Both the position numbers and the translations under genes were made by a program. 64,000 bases of DNA from Silene latifolia (lineage: Eukaryota; Streptophyta; Magnoliopsida; Caryophyllales; Caryophyllaceae). The notes below the pieces were generated by a model that was not told the origin of the DNA, ran no database searches, and worked only from the letters and a program-made list of their open reading frames with translations. The DNA lies in NCBI RefSeq assembly GCF_048544455.1, contig NC_133538.1:435858311-435922310 (forward strand), in the 5' to 3' direction. Positions 33,595 to 46,009 of this stretch are shown piece after piece (the first letter of the stretch is position 1; each line of letters opens with the position of its first letter).

Positions 33595-36460
33595 TTATGT
33601 TGTGAAGATAGGTGGTAAAAACTTTGATCTTTTCCCCTTAATTAGAGCTTGTGTGTCTGGAAAGTTACTGCAGCCTGCTAGATCCTCTAAGCATCCATCG
33701 TCTCCCACAGTCACAAGATAAGATACCAGATGAACGTCGTTCATGTCTACAATCTCGTGTCCACTGTATATCTTCCACATCTGCTACCCTATAGAGCGTA
33801 TGCTGGCCACACATTCTAGGCTATGCGGGTTCCTCAAACTCTTTCTCTGCTCTTCCGGTGTGCTCGTACCACAAAGACATCCGATAAGCATAAATTCCTC
33901 CATTCTTCTGTCCGCTCTCATCACTTGTTTTATTTTGATAGCAGCCTATCGCAATCTCTGTGTCTCTTGCTCCGTCCATTGATCTCTGGTTTATGTTTGC
34001 GGAGCTTGTTAGGATGTATCTGTCATCCACTGTCACGTAAATAGTGGCACACCAACCAATGAAATGTTAGTATGCTCTAGCAATGGTGTTTAGTTAGATT
34101 GTAAAACAGGTTAGTGATGACTAAGTAGTTGGAAATAGAATTCATACCTATCATTATCTTGAAGTGGACATACACCATGAACCTTCTATTTTTTTGGGCA
34201 CTCCAGTATAATGTCGAGGGATGAGGAAAAAATGGGGGAAGAAACTCTCCTGGTCCCTCCTTTTCTCTATTAGCGAGGCAGAAAAAGTTCAGGTAATCTC
34301 TAGGATGCGCTTGTTCTCTTGTTTCTCTGATTGCTTCTCCTATCAATCTGTACATCATCTTCATGGTCTCCCTCGTCCGGTCAAGATATCATGTACACTT
34401 TCGCTCTCTGTGATCCTTCGGCCACATTGGTATAACCACGTAGACCGAGAATCTCTCTTGTGCCCTAATCTTGTTTGCCACCTTAATTACAATCTCAATT
34501 GGAATCAAATTTTTGCATCCACTGTTCTGATCAACCTCCCACAAGCTGCATCTTTCGATAAAATATTGGTTTTCTATGTATATGAATTTGTCTGCTTTTC
34601 TGATAGCCTCAACATAAGCGTCGTGGATACTATTTTCAGTTTTGACCTTAAGTGACAGTGGACTTGCAGAGAAATGATCAATTGACCTGAAAACCTGCAC
34701 ATTCCGTTCTGTCGGAGCTGCTTGGAGGAGACGATTTGATTATCTTCCCTATGGCGCTTGCTGGGATTAATAAGGAAGGGCCACATTGCTTGGTCCATCT
34801 CTGCTCGAAATTTGTAAGCACGTCCCAGGCTGCTTCACCCGTGATACAAGCGTGTGCATCATGCCATGGTTCTCTTGGTCCACCTCTGTGGAGGTTAGCT
34901 CCTGCAATATTTGTCTGATAAAAATCATGTGCATGAGAATCGGTGTTAAGTGTTTTGAATAGGGAGTGTTGCTCAGTATCATAGCGACCGTCACAAAGAT
35001 CTACACCCCCAATAAAACTCATTATCTCTCTTTTGTTTGGTGCATCTTCTACTCGGGTGTCTACAGAAAGTCTTTTGGTGATGGCTGAAGAATGTAGGAA
35101 ACTTATTGTGCAATCTTGGGCATAGTTTGCATATCACTCGAGTGTCTCTGAAATATGCCAAAGCATCTTCGTCATGAGTCTTCATCAAGCCTTTGTTCTT
35201 GATGTGTGGTAAAGATGATTCATCATTCCAGAGCATTATCCTTACTGCAACATCTTCTTCCGCTTTCTGCTTGAGCAGTTCACCTAATTTCACTCCTTTT
35301 GCACGTGGAATTTCTGTGTTGGGATCTCGAACCTGTGAAACATTTGGTATGTTGTCTACTATGAAGAGTCGAAGTAACATAGGTCGGGCGTTGAGCCAAG
35401 ATGAGCCTATTTAAGACTGAATTCTTGTGGAATCGTTTGTCTTTGGTGAAAAGGTAATTACCAGCACCATCTTGGGGTTGAAAGACCATCCTACAATGTA
35501 TATTAAATGTTTTGCTCCCTCAAGAGCTTTATAGGCATCTTCCCATAACTTTCCAGGGAGCTCATGAGAAGATAGCGGTGGTTGGAAAGAGGGAAGATGG
35601 TGAGCGTCCTGGTACAATGTTACACTGCAGTTAGAACGCTGTGGGAACGTTGCATTCCGGAGGCCTTTAAAGTTGTCATTATTAAGTAATTTTTCCCACT
35701 GGGCTCTAAATCTGCGGCTTGAACCATAAAATGAATCAAGCCCTAATTTCGGCTTTAGTTTTCCTTCTTCGAGAGCAACGAAAAGAAGCCATTTATCAAG
35801 CTTGCTTGGTTTACTAGCTGGCGCGCCTCAAATTCTATCTTCCCAAGGACAGAGCATTTAGTTTTCATGGTGATTGTTACGGTTGAGTCAATAGGATAAG
35901 CACGTAGGATTTGGAAGGTCTGGTTCCAGACCCGGTTTCTTTCAAATGATGTCCTTCCCACTTTATGGTGGCCTATCTTGATCGTCACATATGCTGCCCT
36001 CGTACCTGCTGATAAACACTGTCGAGAAGATCAATGGTAAGTCCTTGCGTATTTTATTCAAATATTACACACTTAACAAAGTCGGGATTTTTTTTTACAT
36101 TTGGTTTAACAACAAATTGCAAAGTTTTCAGTGAGAATGTTCTATGGAAAGTTGGTAAGACGTGGTTCGTCTTCAGAAGTTTTAAGCTGAATACCTACTC
36201 CGAAACCTTAGAACTCCACCGTCTCTTACCATAGTACATTCTTACCCAAAATTTGCTCAACGAAGTAGTATTTTGCACGAGCATTTTTTTTTTAAAAAAG
36301 ATCATGCAATGCATATAGCTCGGATATTTAGTGTAATATTGTGTCAATAAATGCAGTTTCTCAGGGTAATACTTACGGTGAAGGGAAAGGATGGCGCAAA
36401 TGGTGTAGCATGGAAGATGGTGGCTTCCAATGTTCCATGGAAGAATTTTTTGTCGTTCAT
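33595..36460 (-). pseudogene. PLDALPHA4-like: Phospholipase D epsilon (alpha-4)-like pseudogene, copy C
   Basis: Exons by comparison with copy B: 36377-36460, 35462-36005, 34148-35332 and 33595-34029. It shares with B the frame shift in the first HKD motif and the TAG in RSIG*QMW. The second HKD reads HFKIMIVDD. Exons 2 and 3 have extra small indels (near 34378-34425, 34705, 35698-35735 and 35772), mostly at CAG or CTG sites, which may be base-calling errors rather than mutations. The frame through FFPHPSTLYWSAQKNRRFM is intact here where B has a homopolymer change. Even discounting suspect indels, the shared lesions make it a pseudogene. Confidence 0.88.
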
Positions 36461-37629
36461 CTATCTTGAAAGCGGCCTCAATTACGTGATTTTTGTTAGA
36501 CAGACAAAGAAAGTGACCGATAGGGAAAGGTCAGGTTTAAGGTGACCTGTTGGAAGATGGAGAGTAACTGATCATCATTGCTGTGGATATATATGCAGGT
36601 AAGTTTACCAGTTTTGAAGTATAAGTAACAAATTTTGGAACGAAACTTTTGATGCAATTATAACATTAGCAGTTGGAGAAACTTGTAAAACTATGTTATT
36701 TAGTCTTAGAGGCAACTCCTTTTACCTAATCACATGTTTTACCTTTAAGCTTAAGTCACTAAAATTGGAACATAAACAATGTAGTTTCTATGGCTGACCA
36801 ATTTGTGTATAGTTTGTTTCAGCTAATGTTTTACGCTTTTTGTGAAGTTATGTTCATAGTACCATATGGCTGACCGATTTGTCATTGGAAACTACCGCAG
36901 TGTACTTGGTTGTTTGTCGTGTCGTTCGCTAATTGTCATTTAGAAACGCTAAGAGATCTACTAAACTTGCTGTCATTTAGAATTAGGCGCGAGTTACTTG
37001 TGTTTATCGAAAACTGACCTATATTATATTGGACTTTAATGCCCTAATTTGTTGGATTTATCCTGGTTTTATTGGATGTGTATTGCTTTGTAGGTGAAGC
37101 TGTGAAGATGCTGATGTTCCATTTTTTCGAAAAAAAATTGGAGTCTGTCATCCATCAAAGGTGATGGTTCAAGTTTACGACGCTTGAAGTCGACTCAAAA
37201 CCATTCTCACAAGAATATAAATTTGGAAACTCTTCTTCTTTGGTAAGGCAACGAGCAATAGTTGCGCGATGGCCATATTATTTGGAGCCACCCTTCAAAA
37301 GCATTCCCAATATAGGAAGCTAAACAAATGAATGATACCCAAATATGGGATAGGTAAACAAATGAGCGGAACGGAGGAGTATTCTATAATGTTGAAATCA
37401 ACCGATGAACTGTTGATAATCATTATCCGATTGATTCAGGAGGCCGATTGATTCACGAGGCCTCTTATGATACGGGAGGTATTACTATGCCCACATAGTA
37501 ACGTGTCTATTGAAAATTTGAAAGTCAATCTTGGCATTTTGAAGAACTAAAAGTCATATTGCTACCATTACCTATCTCTCATCTCAACCCCTTTCTAAAT
37601 ATGTCCCGAATATTCATGAGTTTACGTCA
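36461..37629. other. Unassigned sequence between PLD copy C and LINE
   Basis: Counterpart of 10117-11285, with a Stowaway remnant ending at 37379. Nothing else is recognised. Confidence 0.4.
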
Positions 37630-40381
37630 TTGTCAGGAGCAAACTGAATTAGGCTTATGTACAAAAAGTGAACAATTTCTCAAATATTTCTTAGTTACCA
37701 CTTTGACCCATATATTATCCTTTTCCATAAGAATTTTCCATAAAAGTTTCATTTGAAGGGCTTTATTAGCTACTTCAGAGGATTTTATTCCTAATCCACC
37801 AAGAGACTTTGGTAAACAAACTTTATGCCAACCAATTAAATTAGGAGAACGCTGTGAAGGATTTTTATTCCATAAAACATCTCTATTAATTTTGTCTAAT
37901 TTGTTATGGATACTTGAGGGAAGGAGGAAACTTTAAATTTGAAAGGTTCCCTTCGCGGCAAGGTTAGCATTAACAAGAACCAGTCTACCTGATTGCGATA
38001 AAGAATTCGCTTTCCATTTCGATAATTGAGCGCAAGAGGAATTAATAATACTTTCAAACATATTTTTAGTCACTCTGCCGTCAATTAAAGGATAACCTAA
38101 GTACTTACCCAAATGAGCTTCTTCGTTCATACCAATAATACCTCGAAAAGACCCACGAAGTGAGCGATCGATATTTCTAGTGCACTGGAAAGTCGATTTG
38201 TCGAAATTAACAAATTGTCCAGAAATCGTGCAAAATTTATCCAAAATAGATTTAATAGTTCTACAACTCTGATTAGACGCTTTAGCAAAAATGATAGTGT
38301 CATTCGCAAAAGTCAGGAATGGAATTTTTTCCAATCCAGATCCAATTCTAATACCAATATCACTAGAACTAAGATCGCTATTCTTTTGTAGGAATCGTGC
38401 TAAAATCTCAGCACACATAATAAAAATATATGGCGAAAGTGAGTCTCCCTGTCTAATACCTCGAGTAGGTGTGAACATGTTCCCCGGTCTTCCATTTACA
38501 AGAACCGAGAAAGAAACAGTTTTAATACATTTCATAATCCAAGAAATCCAAGTAGGATTAAAACCCATTTGCGTAAAAGTCTCTTCAATAAAGTTCCATT
38601 CAAGTCGATCATATGCTTTCTCCATATCAAGTTTAATAACAATCCATCCTCCTTTACCTTTTTTACGCTTAAAAGCGTTAAAGATCTCATGCGCTAGAAG
38701 GATATTATCTTGAATAAAGCGATTAGGTGTAAAAGCACCTTGATACGGATGTATAACCTTATGTAATACACTTCGGAGACGAGTTGCTAAAATTTTCGAA
38801 ATAATTTTATAAATTGTTGAACAAAGACTAATTGGCCGAAAATGGTTTGGTTATTGAGAATTATCAATTTTAGGGATTAATGCTGTAAAAGTATGATTGA
38901 CTTCTTTAAGAAGTTTACTAGAATGGAAAAATGCTAAAACTGCTTTGGTAACAGAATTTCCTACTATATCCCATTATTTTCGAAAAAATTCCACAGGATA
39001 GCCATCAGGTCCAGGACTTTTATCTGCAGCTAAATTGAAAACAGTTTCTTTAACCTCTTCCCTACTAACCTTACTCGTAAGAAAATTGTTATCTTCATCC
39101 GTTATTATTCCACTAATAGACCTAAAGTCCTCATTTTTATCAAAATGACAAAGTTGATTCTTTGTAAACCTCAATTTGAACTCATTAGATATTTCTTGTT
39201 GAATGAGATCTTGATCAATAAAAAGAGCACCATCCTTATTAATATATTGCTTAATACCATTTCTACTACGTCTAATTGTAGCATGATTTTGAAAATACTT
39301 AGTATTATTATCTAGCTCTATGAGTTTTTTTTTGCTGCCAATAGATACGTTTGTAGTCGAGGAGGGCATCACGCTTTTTTAGCCATTTCAACTGTGCGAC
39401 TTCTAAAACCAATGAATGAGATGAACCAAGTTGGTTTTGTATATTCTCTAACTTTTTTCTGCAATTGGTTGTCTAAAAATATTTCCAAAAGTAGATTGAT
39501 TCCATTTTTTAGCCTTTTGCTTTAGTAATTTGCATTTTTGAGAAAGACAAAACATATAAGACCCCTGAAACTGGTATTGCCAACACTTTTTTACCAGCTT
39601 ACTAAAATCATCTCGAAGAGTCCACATAAGTTCAAATCGAAAAAGAGGGGCTTTCTTATGAATTTGGTCATGAAACTTCACAGAGATAGGACAATGGTTG
39701 GAGCTAGTGAACGCATGATGCACAAACTGCATGTTTGGATAAATACTAATCCAACTAGGAGATGCTAAGGCTCTATCAAGGATTTCAAAAACATTTTCAG
39801 GACCAGATTTCTTTTTTTCTCCAAGTAAAAAAATTACCGGAAAAAGGGTAGATCCACACAATTAGTATTACTTAAAAATTTAGTGAATCTCAAACAACGC
39901 GCATTGGTAACTTTTGCACCCCTTCTTTTTCACTAGGGCTCTTAATCTCGTTAAGATCCCCTAATAATAAGAAAGGCAAATCAAGACTAAGAACAAAGTT
40001 TTGAAATTCATTCCAAAACTCCGTTTTTTCAGTCGGTTGAGCAGGAGCATAAACAGAAATAAGGCAAAATTTTACATTATTCATTAAGTCACACACTTCA
40101 CATGCAATGAATCTATTCGACTTGAATGTGACAATTAACGAAAAGGTCATGGAGATAGATTCTTTCCAAAATAGCCAAATACCACCGGATAACCCAACAC
40201 TAGGAATGAAGTCACAATTATTGAACCCAAAACAAGCTATTAGATAAGGGTCGGGCTTAGAAGATGATTTAGTATCACATATAGCTAAGATTTTAATTCC
40301 ATTTGACGAGCAAAAGACATTAAGTTCTTCGGCAAAATTCTTTCTTTAGGTACCCCTAACATTCTAAAAGGCAATATTCAT
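37630..40381 (-). mobile_element. LINE (L1-type) ORF2, longest copy, degenerate
   Basis: Reading leftwards from about 40381, the start resembles MNIAF.NVRG, the usual beginning of plant L1 endonuclease. It then shows an endonuclease block (CLISVYAPAQPTEKTEFW, LPFLLLGDLNEI), the linker to reverse transcriptase (DKSPGPDGYPVEFFRK), and the RT block EKAYDRLEWNFIEETF, RGIRQGDSLSPYIF and FANDTIIFAKAS. The catalytic FADD is changed to FAND. Several stops and frame shifts break it (for example around 38850-38980 and 39370-39460). No clear ORF1 or poly-A tail is seen. Confidence 0.88.
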
Positions 40382-41439
40382 GGAAAATACATTGAGACGA
40401 TATAATTGGTTCTAATTGAGACGACAAGACCCTAATGAGGTATAAGAAAAACAGACAACTGAAAGTCTACCCCTGCTCAAAACAAGAAGGCAATGTCTAA
40501 GCCAACAAGCAAGACATGTTTGAAGGACCAACAACTGGTGAAGACTGACAAGTATCGATAAAGATGGCCAATAAAAATAGACAAGATTATCAAAGAGATA
40601 GATAATACTGAGAGATGGAAATCTATTACCATGCAACAAATTGTTAAACCTTACAGACCAACAACAAAAGATTATCCAGAAAAATGTTGTAGCAAAAGTC
40701 ATAGAACGATCCAAAAGCTGACTAACAAAGGTCAGATTAAGTAGAACTATACAAGCCACCGAACAATCATCAAAAAAGAAATGATTAAATGCAGTGGTCG
40801 AATTCTCAATAGGCATCTTGAAACATTAGCTAATCGAGTAAGATAGAAAATGTCAAGAATGACATTAAGCTTTACAAAAGTCAAAATGTAAAACACTTGA
40901 GTATAAACCATGTCTACATGGTTGACCTCAGTAAACAAAAGGATGTTTGCAATATAGAGACCAAGATAGCAGCAAAGGATGAGTTTCGTATAGGTATACA
41001 TATTAGACAAGAATAAACCTTCAGCTACAAAAAACCATTTTGACAAGATAGTTAAACAAGCATAATACATAATCCGATTGGATTCACAAAGAGTGAGGGA
41101 AACATAGCCATAACACAGGTGGTAAGTACAATCACCTGATTTGCAAAAAATGTTCCAGACGGAAATTCTACTAAAAGCTATGAAACCGATTCGAAACTCG
41201 AAAATCAAAGGCTAAATTTGGTACAACAAAATATACCACCAACTGCTTATCAAAAATAAAATGAAACTTTTCACTAATCAAAAATTCAAGGAACCATGTT
41301 GAACAATAAGCTAATCGAGTAAGATAGAAATCATCAAAGATGATACTAAACTTAAACAAGGGCAAAAAATTATACATTTGAGTAACACACATGTATACAT
41401 AAGGAGCCTCAACAATCACCAAGATATAGCAATAAGACA
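40382..41439. other. Unassigned sequence upstream of the LINE
   Basis: Open stretches exist on the minus strand but resemble no known protein. This could be degenerate LINE 5' sequence or host intergenic DNA. A short repeated phrase (GCTAATCGAGTAAGATAGAAA) appears near 40828 and 41310, so part of it is internally duplicated. Confidence 0.35.
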
Positions 41440-41640
41440 ATGTTTGGATACTTGAATTTCATTTTAAATGACCAATCTCAAATTAGAAATGTGAAATCAT
41501 AAATCTCAAATCCAAATTCTTTGTTTGGGAAACAAAGTATTTGAAATTTAGAATTTGAAATCCAATTTCTATGTTTGGCAATACAAAGAATTTGAGAATC
41601 CAAATTTGATCCAAACTCAATTTTCAAGTAATTAACTCAT
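41440..41640. repeat. MITE-like AT-rich repeat with weak inverted ends
   Basis: Starts near TGTTTGGATACTTGAATTTC and ends near AATTTGATCCAAACTC, which are weakly inverted (GTTTGGAT). The interior holds inverted AAATTTGAAATCC phrases. No clear target duplication is seen. Confidence 0.35.
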
Positions 41641-41740
41641 ATTACAAGGTTTTAGGCCAAAATTTCCCGCAATACAAAATAGTCGTTCGACATAGATTTT
41701 AACTACAACCCACAAATTTCAACATCAAAACAAAAAAAAA

Positions 41741-44700
41741 GCAACAAATTGTTCAACTATCATAAAATTTGGGCTTTTTTCGGCCTTTTTTCTTTTTTCC
41801 GTTTTTTTTTTCTTTTTTTTTCGGCCTTTTTTCTTTTTTTTTTCCGCTCACTTCCATTTCTTAACTTCAGCTGTCAGGTGTGGCTTTTTGAAAAATTTGG
41901 GCTATCTGACAAGCTACCTGAATCCAAAAAAATATCAAGTAAGTGGCTTCACTGCTCAGCCACTAAGATGTGCATTTGACCAGACATTGGCTTATTGGCG
42001 CGAAATGCTGACTATTGGGGCGAGGTCCCATGTTCGTTGGACCTTGCCTTTGCCTCCTCTACACTCGTTCACAGGGCTTTCCGACATTGACAAGGCGAGG
42101 TATATCACATTTTTGGGCCTAGACCATTCCATCTATATTTTATTTGGACTGAGTACTTCGTCAATTCGGTCGCCGACAAACTGTCCTTGCAATTGAAGCT
42201 GCTCGTGGCCCAATTTTAGATGTCACTCATTCTAAATGCTAGGCTTGGCTTCATGCTTGGCGCTGCAGAACTATTTGGCACATGCTCAAACTAACAGAGC
42301 CGACATGGATTTATCCTTCTTACTTAAAATAGGTTACCAAACCATCTTACGAAGCTAGGAGAAAGTTGCGAAAGGACGATGCCATGGATTGGAAGTACTA
42401 TCACGAAAGATTGCTGAATCAAACATATTTCAAAGAATCATTCCCAATCCTGCTTGAGTCTGAACCTAAAACTGACCATAATTCTAGGACTGACCCTAAC
42501 ACTTCAAGTGTTTGGCAAAGGTAGGGTTCACAGGCCAATGAAGGACCGACATTAGCTGAAAGGCTCGGTCCTCGACTGAGCGTGAAATACAAACTTCGCC
42601 CGCGCGAAAAAAGTGCAATTATTCCAAAGAAATGGGCTAGAGTGATGATGGGTGAGACGTCGCCTCGTCATGATGGGCCACGTGACCCGGGTTCGGCTTA
42701 GGCTAGGTCTTAGCTTTGGCTTTTTTACTATCTATTATCTTTATTATCGTTGCGTGCTTTCCTTTCTCGTTTGTGTGTGATAGGCTTTGCACGGAATAAA
42801 ACTTTGTAACGGGCTTTCCCCGGAATTTAAAAAATAAATAAAAACTATTATTTATTAGAAATCCCGAGTTTATGCATTCAAAAATTTCATTTTTGTATTA
42901 CATTGTTTTTGTAGTACTCTTTTAAAAACTTGCCTACGTATCTGCTTTCACAGAATCAAACCGAGTTCGTAGTTCTCTCAAAACAAAATTATGCAGTGTC
43001 GACAAATGCCAACAACTCGTGACTTATTCTAAATACATTGTAATTCAAATATTATTTCATAACATTTGAGAATGAGGCCTTTTCAAGGGTAATATTTCTT
43101 CAACTGATCCAAGTTCGTAGGATTCGCAAAATCATTTCCGTCCAAAACTGGCAGTCGAACGGCGCCTCCTGATAAAATCTTCTTTTCCAAATAAGGGTCT
43201 GCCCAATTTGGTTTGAATTTACCCCTCGGGTCCACTGGTAGTAAAGCATGAACTGATTTCAGAACCAAATCCCCATATTAATTCCTCGAGGTTTCACCTT
43301 CTTATTAAAAGCTCTCTCTATCCTCTTCTGATATAGTTGTACATGATATAACGCATTCAATCGTCGCTCATCGAGCATCACTAAAGAATCATATCAGGCT
43401 TGGACCCAATCTTCTATTCCATAAACCAACTAATATGGAGTAGCCCTCGTGGCTATTCTAATTGAAGGTCTGTACCCCCATAACGCGAAGGGTATCTTCT
43501 CAGGCCATTCACGGTAATTATATGAAATCTTTTTCAAAATGGTCATAACTGTCATATTAGCAGCCTCTACCGCACCGTGTGTCTGTGGTCGATAGGGTGA
43601 TGACTTGTGATGCTTTATCTTATACTTTTGAAGTATAACTTCAATTTCAGCTTGGAAATGAGTCCCGTGATCACTGATGAACCTATGTGGTACCCCATAT
43701 TGGCAAATAAGGTCATTATTAATGAATTTTGCCACCTGCTTCACATTGAGCACTTTATAGGACTGGTTTCTACCCACTTCGTGAAGTAATCAATTGCAAC
43801 AAAGATAAAACAGTGCCTCCCTGTTCCGGATGGGTTTACTTTTCCAATAATGTCAATTCCCCAGGTTGAAAACGGCCAGGGTGATGTCATGTTATATAAC
43901 ATGAAGGGTGGTACATGTTGGATATTTGCAAAAATCTGGCAATTATGACAATGCTTGACGTATCGGCGACAATCTATCTCCATCGTTTCCAATAGTAACC
44001 CAACCTCATAATTTTTCGGACCAACATATGCGCTTTCATGTGCGGCCCACATTCTCCGTCATAGACTTCTTCCATAACTTTCTCAGCGGTCGGTTTATCA
44101 AAACACTGCAACAAAATACCTTGGGTTGTTCTTTTGTATAACGGCCCATCATCAGTCTTAATAAATTGAGATTCCAACATTCATAAGGCACGTTTCCCTC
44201 GTGTACCAAGATAGGGAGGATGCTCTCCTATTTCCTTGTACTTTAAGATGGCCATATACCAAGGTTCAGTTTTGCTTTCTTCGACATCACTAACTGCATT
44301 CACATAAGAAGGTGACAATCTTCTTTCGACACATATCAGCATACTGTCTATGTTAATGCATCTGCAAATTGATTTTTATCCCTCGGAAGGCGAACATACT
44401 TAACGTCGTCGAAGTATCGTTCCAACTCTTCGATCCTTGCTTGGTACGGAGCCAAACTATTACGTTTGATCTTCCATGACTCGACCACTTCATTAATCAC
44501 CAAGGACGAGTCCCCACACACTAATAGCTTCTTCATGCCTAAATCGAGCGCGCTGCATAAACCGGGCAAACATGCTTCATATTCAGCGGCATTATTCGTT
44601 ACATTGAAGTACAACTTGCTCGACACCGGGACGTGCTCACCTTTCGGAGAAATGAGGAGAATTCCTACTCCGTACCTCATATAATTCGATGCTCTATAAA

Positions 44701-45035
44701 AGTATAAATCCCACACATCATCTTCTACGTGAACCACATCTTCATCGGGAAATGACGAAGTGTCAACCACCTCAGTTTCCTCGATTTGATTGTCGGCGAG
44801 AAAATCGGCCACCACCCTTCCCTTAATTGCTTTCAAGGGCAAATATTTGAGGTCGAACTCAGATAACATGAGAGTCAACCTCGACATTCTTCCATTTAGC
44901 ACCGGGTTTTCAAATAGGTACTTGATCGGATCCATTTTTAAATAGATACTCACGCTGTAACTGAGCATATCGTGTCTTAACTTTTTCGCTGCCCAAACTA
45001 GGGCCAAACATGTCTTTTCAAAGGGTATTAATGAA
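41741..45035 (-). mobile_element. Tat/Ogre-like Ty3/gypsy fragment (fossil)
   Basis: The minus strand holds the RNase H of pol (CLALVWAAKKLRHD, ENPVLNGRMSRLTLMLSEFD). A second, plant Tat-type RNase H domain follows (DLYFYRASNYMRYGVGILLI, NNAAEYEACL, CGDSSLVINEV), then integrase with zinc finger (CRRYVKHCHNCQ), the catalytic core (STWGIDIIGKV, ISDHGTHFQAE, YRPQTHGAVEAAN) and a C-terminal tail ending at 43083. The tandem RNase H domains are a hallmark of the Tat/Ogre group. Gag, protease and most of the reverse transcriptase are missing on the right, where it stops near 45035. It looks broken, with several breaks, and no LTR is identified. Confidence 0.85.
41880..42702 (+). pseudogene. Possible antisense frame downstream of Tat integrase
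   Basis: On the opposite strand to the pol fragment there is protein-like sequence (ALAYWREML-like block, LPPLHSFTGLSDIDKARY, later KYKLRPREKSAIIPKKWARV). Some Tat-group elements such as Grande are known to carry an antisense frame between integrase and 3' LTR. Position and orientation fit that, but I do not recognise the protein. It looks broken. Confidence 0.35.
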
Positions 45036-45213
45036 TCTGTTACATTATATAGTAAACTATCTTGGGGAATAATCCAAAATTATTCTAGGCGATAATATTA
45101 TGATACCCGTAATATTATCTTTCCTAATATTTTCCTAATATCTTATTCTATCACATATCTCTAATACTATTTAGATTTTTACCAAAACAATTGGCAACTA
45201 ATAGAATGGCAGC
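45036..45213. other. Unassigned AT-rich sequence
   Basis: Short TAATATTATC-rich spacer between the Tat fragment and the inverted-repeat element. No gene is seen. Confidence 0.3.
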
Positions 45214-45760
45214 GTAAAAAATCCGATTATTCAAACCGATCCGATATTCTATCCGAATCCGATCCGATTTTTAGGATATCTGATCCGAAAGTTAAGTTTG
45301 GATCGGAGATCCGATCCGATTTTTTTGGTTTTGGTTTGGATATGGATATGAATATTTGAATTAAAATATTTGGATATCCGATTCGATCTGAAACTTTAGT
45401 ATTCTAGTATAATTTCGAGAAAATACAAATTTATCTGATACAACAATTTAATAAAAGTTTAAAACATAAGAGAAATATGTAAGTGGTACTTAAATTTTAT
45501 GTTGAGAACATTGGAGTAAGAATACTAAATAAAATCATCATGTAGGACGATGAATATGATCTCGGACTTAATTTTAACGTAAAATCTAAATTATGGATAT
45601 CCGATGGATATCTGCAACCGATCCGATTATTTTGGATATCCGAATATTGGATATCCGGCATATTTGGTTTGAATATGGATATCTGACTTCAGGAATTCTA
45701 ATATAGATATCTGATCCGAACTAGTACATTGGATCGGATATCTGAGTCGTGCTCTCCCCT
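45214..45760. repeat. Inverted-repeat element rich in GATCCGA and GGATATCC
   Basis: Left part is dense in CCGATCCGA and GGATATCTGATCC. Right part is dense in GGATATCCG and GGATCGGATATC, roughly in inverted order around an AT-rich centre (45420-45590). Dense subterminal repeats on both flanks suggest a non-autonomous DNA transposon, but I cannot place its exact ends or family. Confidence 0.4.
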
Positions 45761-46009
45761 ACCTGATTGGGTTGCTTGAAATTGTTTGTGTTCTTTTGCG
45801 AATTGATGAGTTTCTCTATGAGTTTTAGCTATGAAACCTAATATACATGATTTTTTTTTTGTTTAAGACAACATAACTATTTTAAATGAGAGAAACCGAT
45901 GAATATATGAGACTGTATTAAAAATAGTACTCTATAATTATATTTTCTTATTTTAGGGAAAGATATCTGTATTATTTAACTAAAAGTCGACATGAAGTTG
46001 GAGGATATA
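45761..46009. other. Unassigned sequence
   Basis: AT-rich sequence with no recognised feature, forming the left flank of the solo LTR. Confidence 0.3.

Larger units (their letters stand above)
25287..38442. repeat. Tandem segmental copy 3 (full unit)
   Basis: Same order as copy 2. At its right end the LINE continues without a junction, so this copy retains the original right flank. Between the MITE and the PLD gene it is closer to copy 2 than to copy 1. Near the LINE breakpoint copies 1 and 2 agree against it. Confidence 0.9.

Noticed and set aside
40412-41440. Three overlapping minus-strand frames upstream of the LINE as host genes
   Set aside because: Composition is hydrophobic and AT-driven, no domain is recognised and no start context or splice structure is visible.
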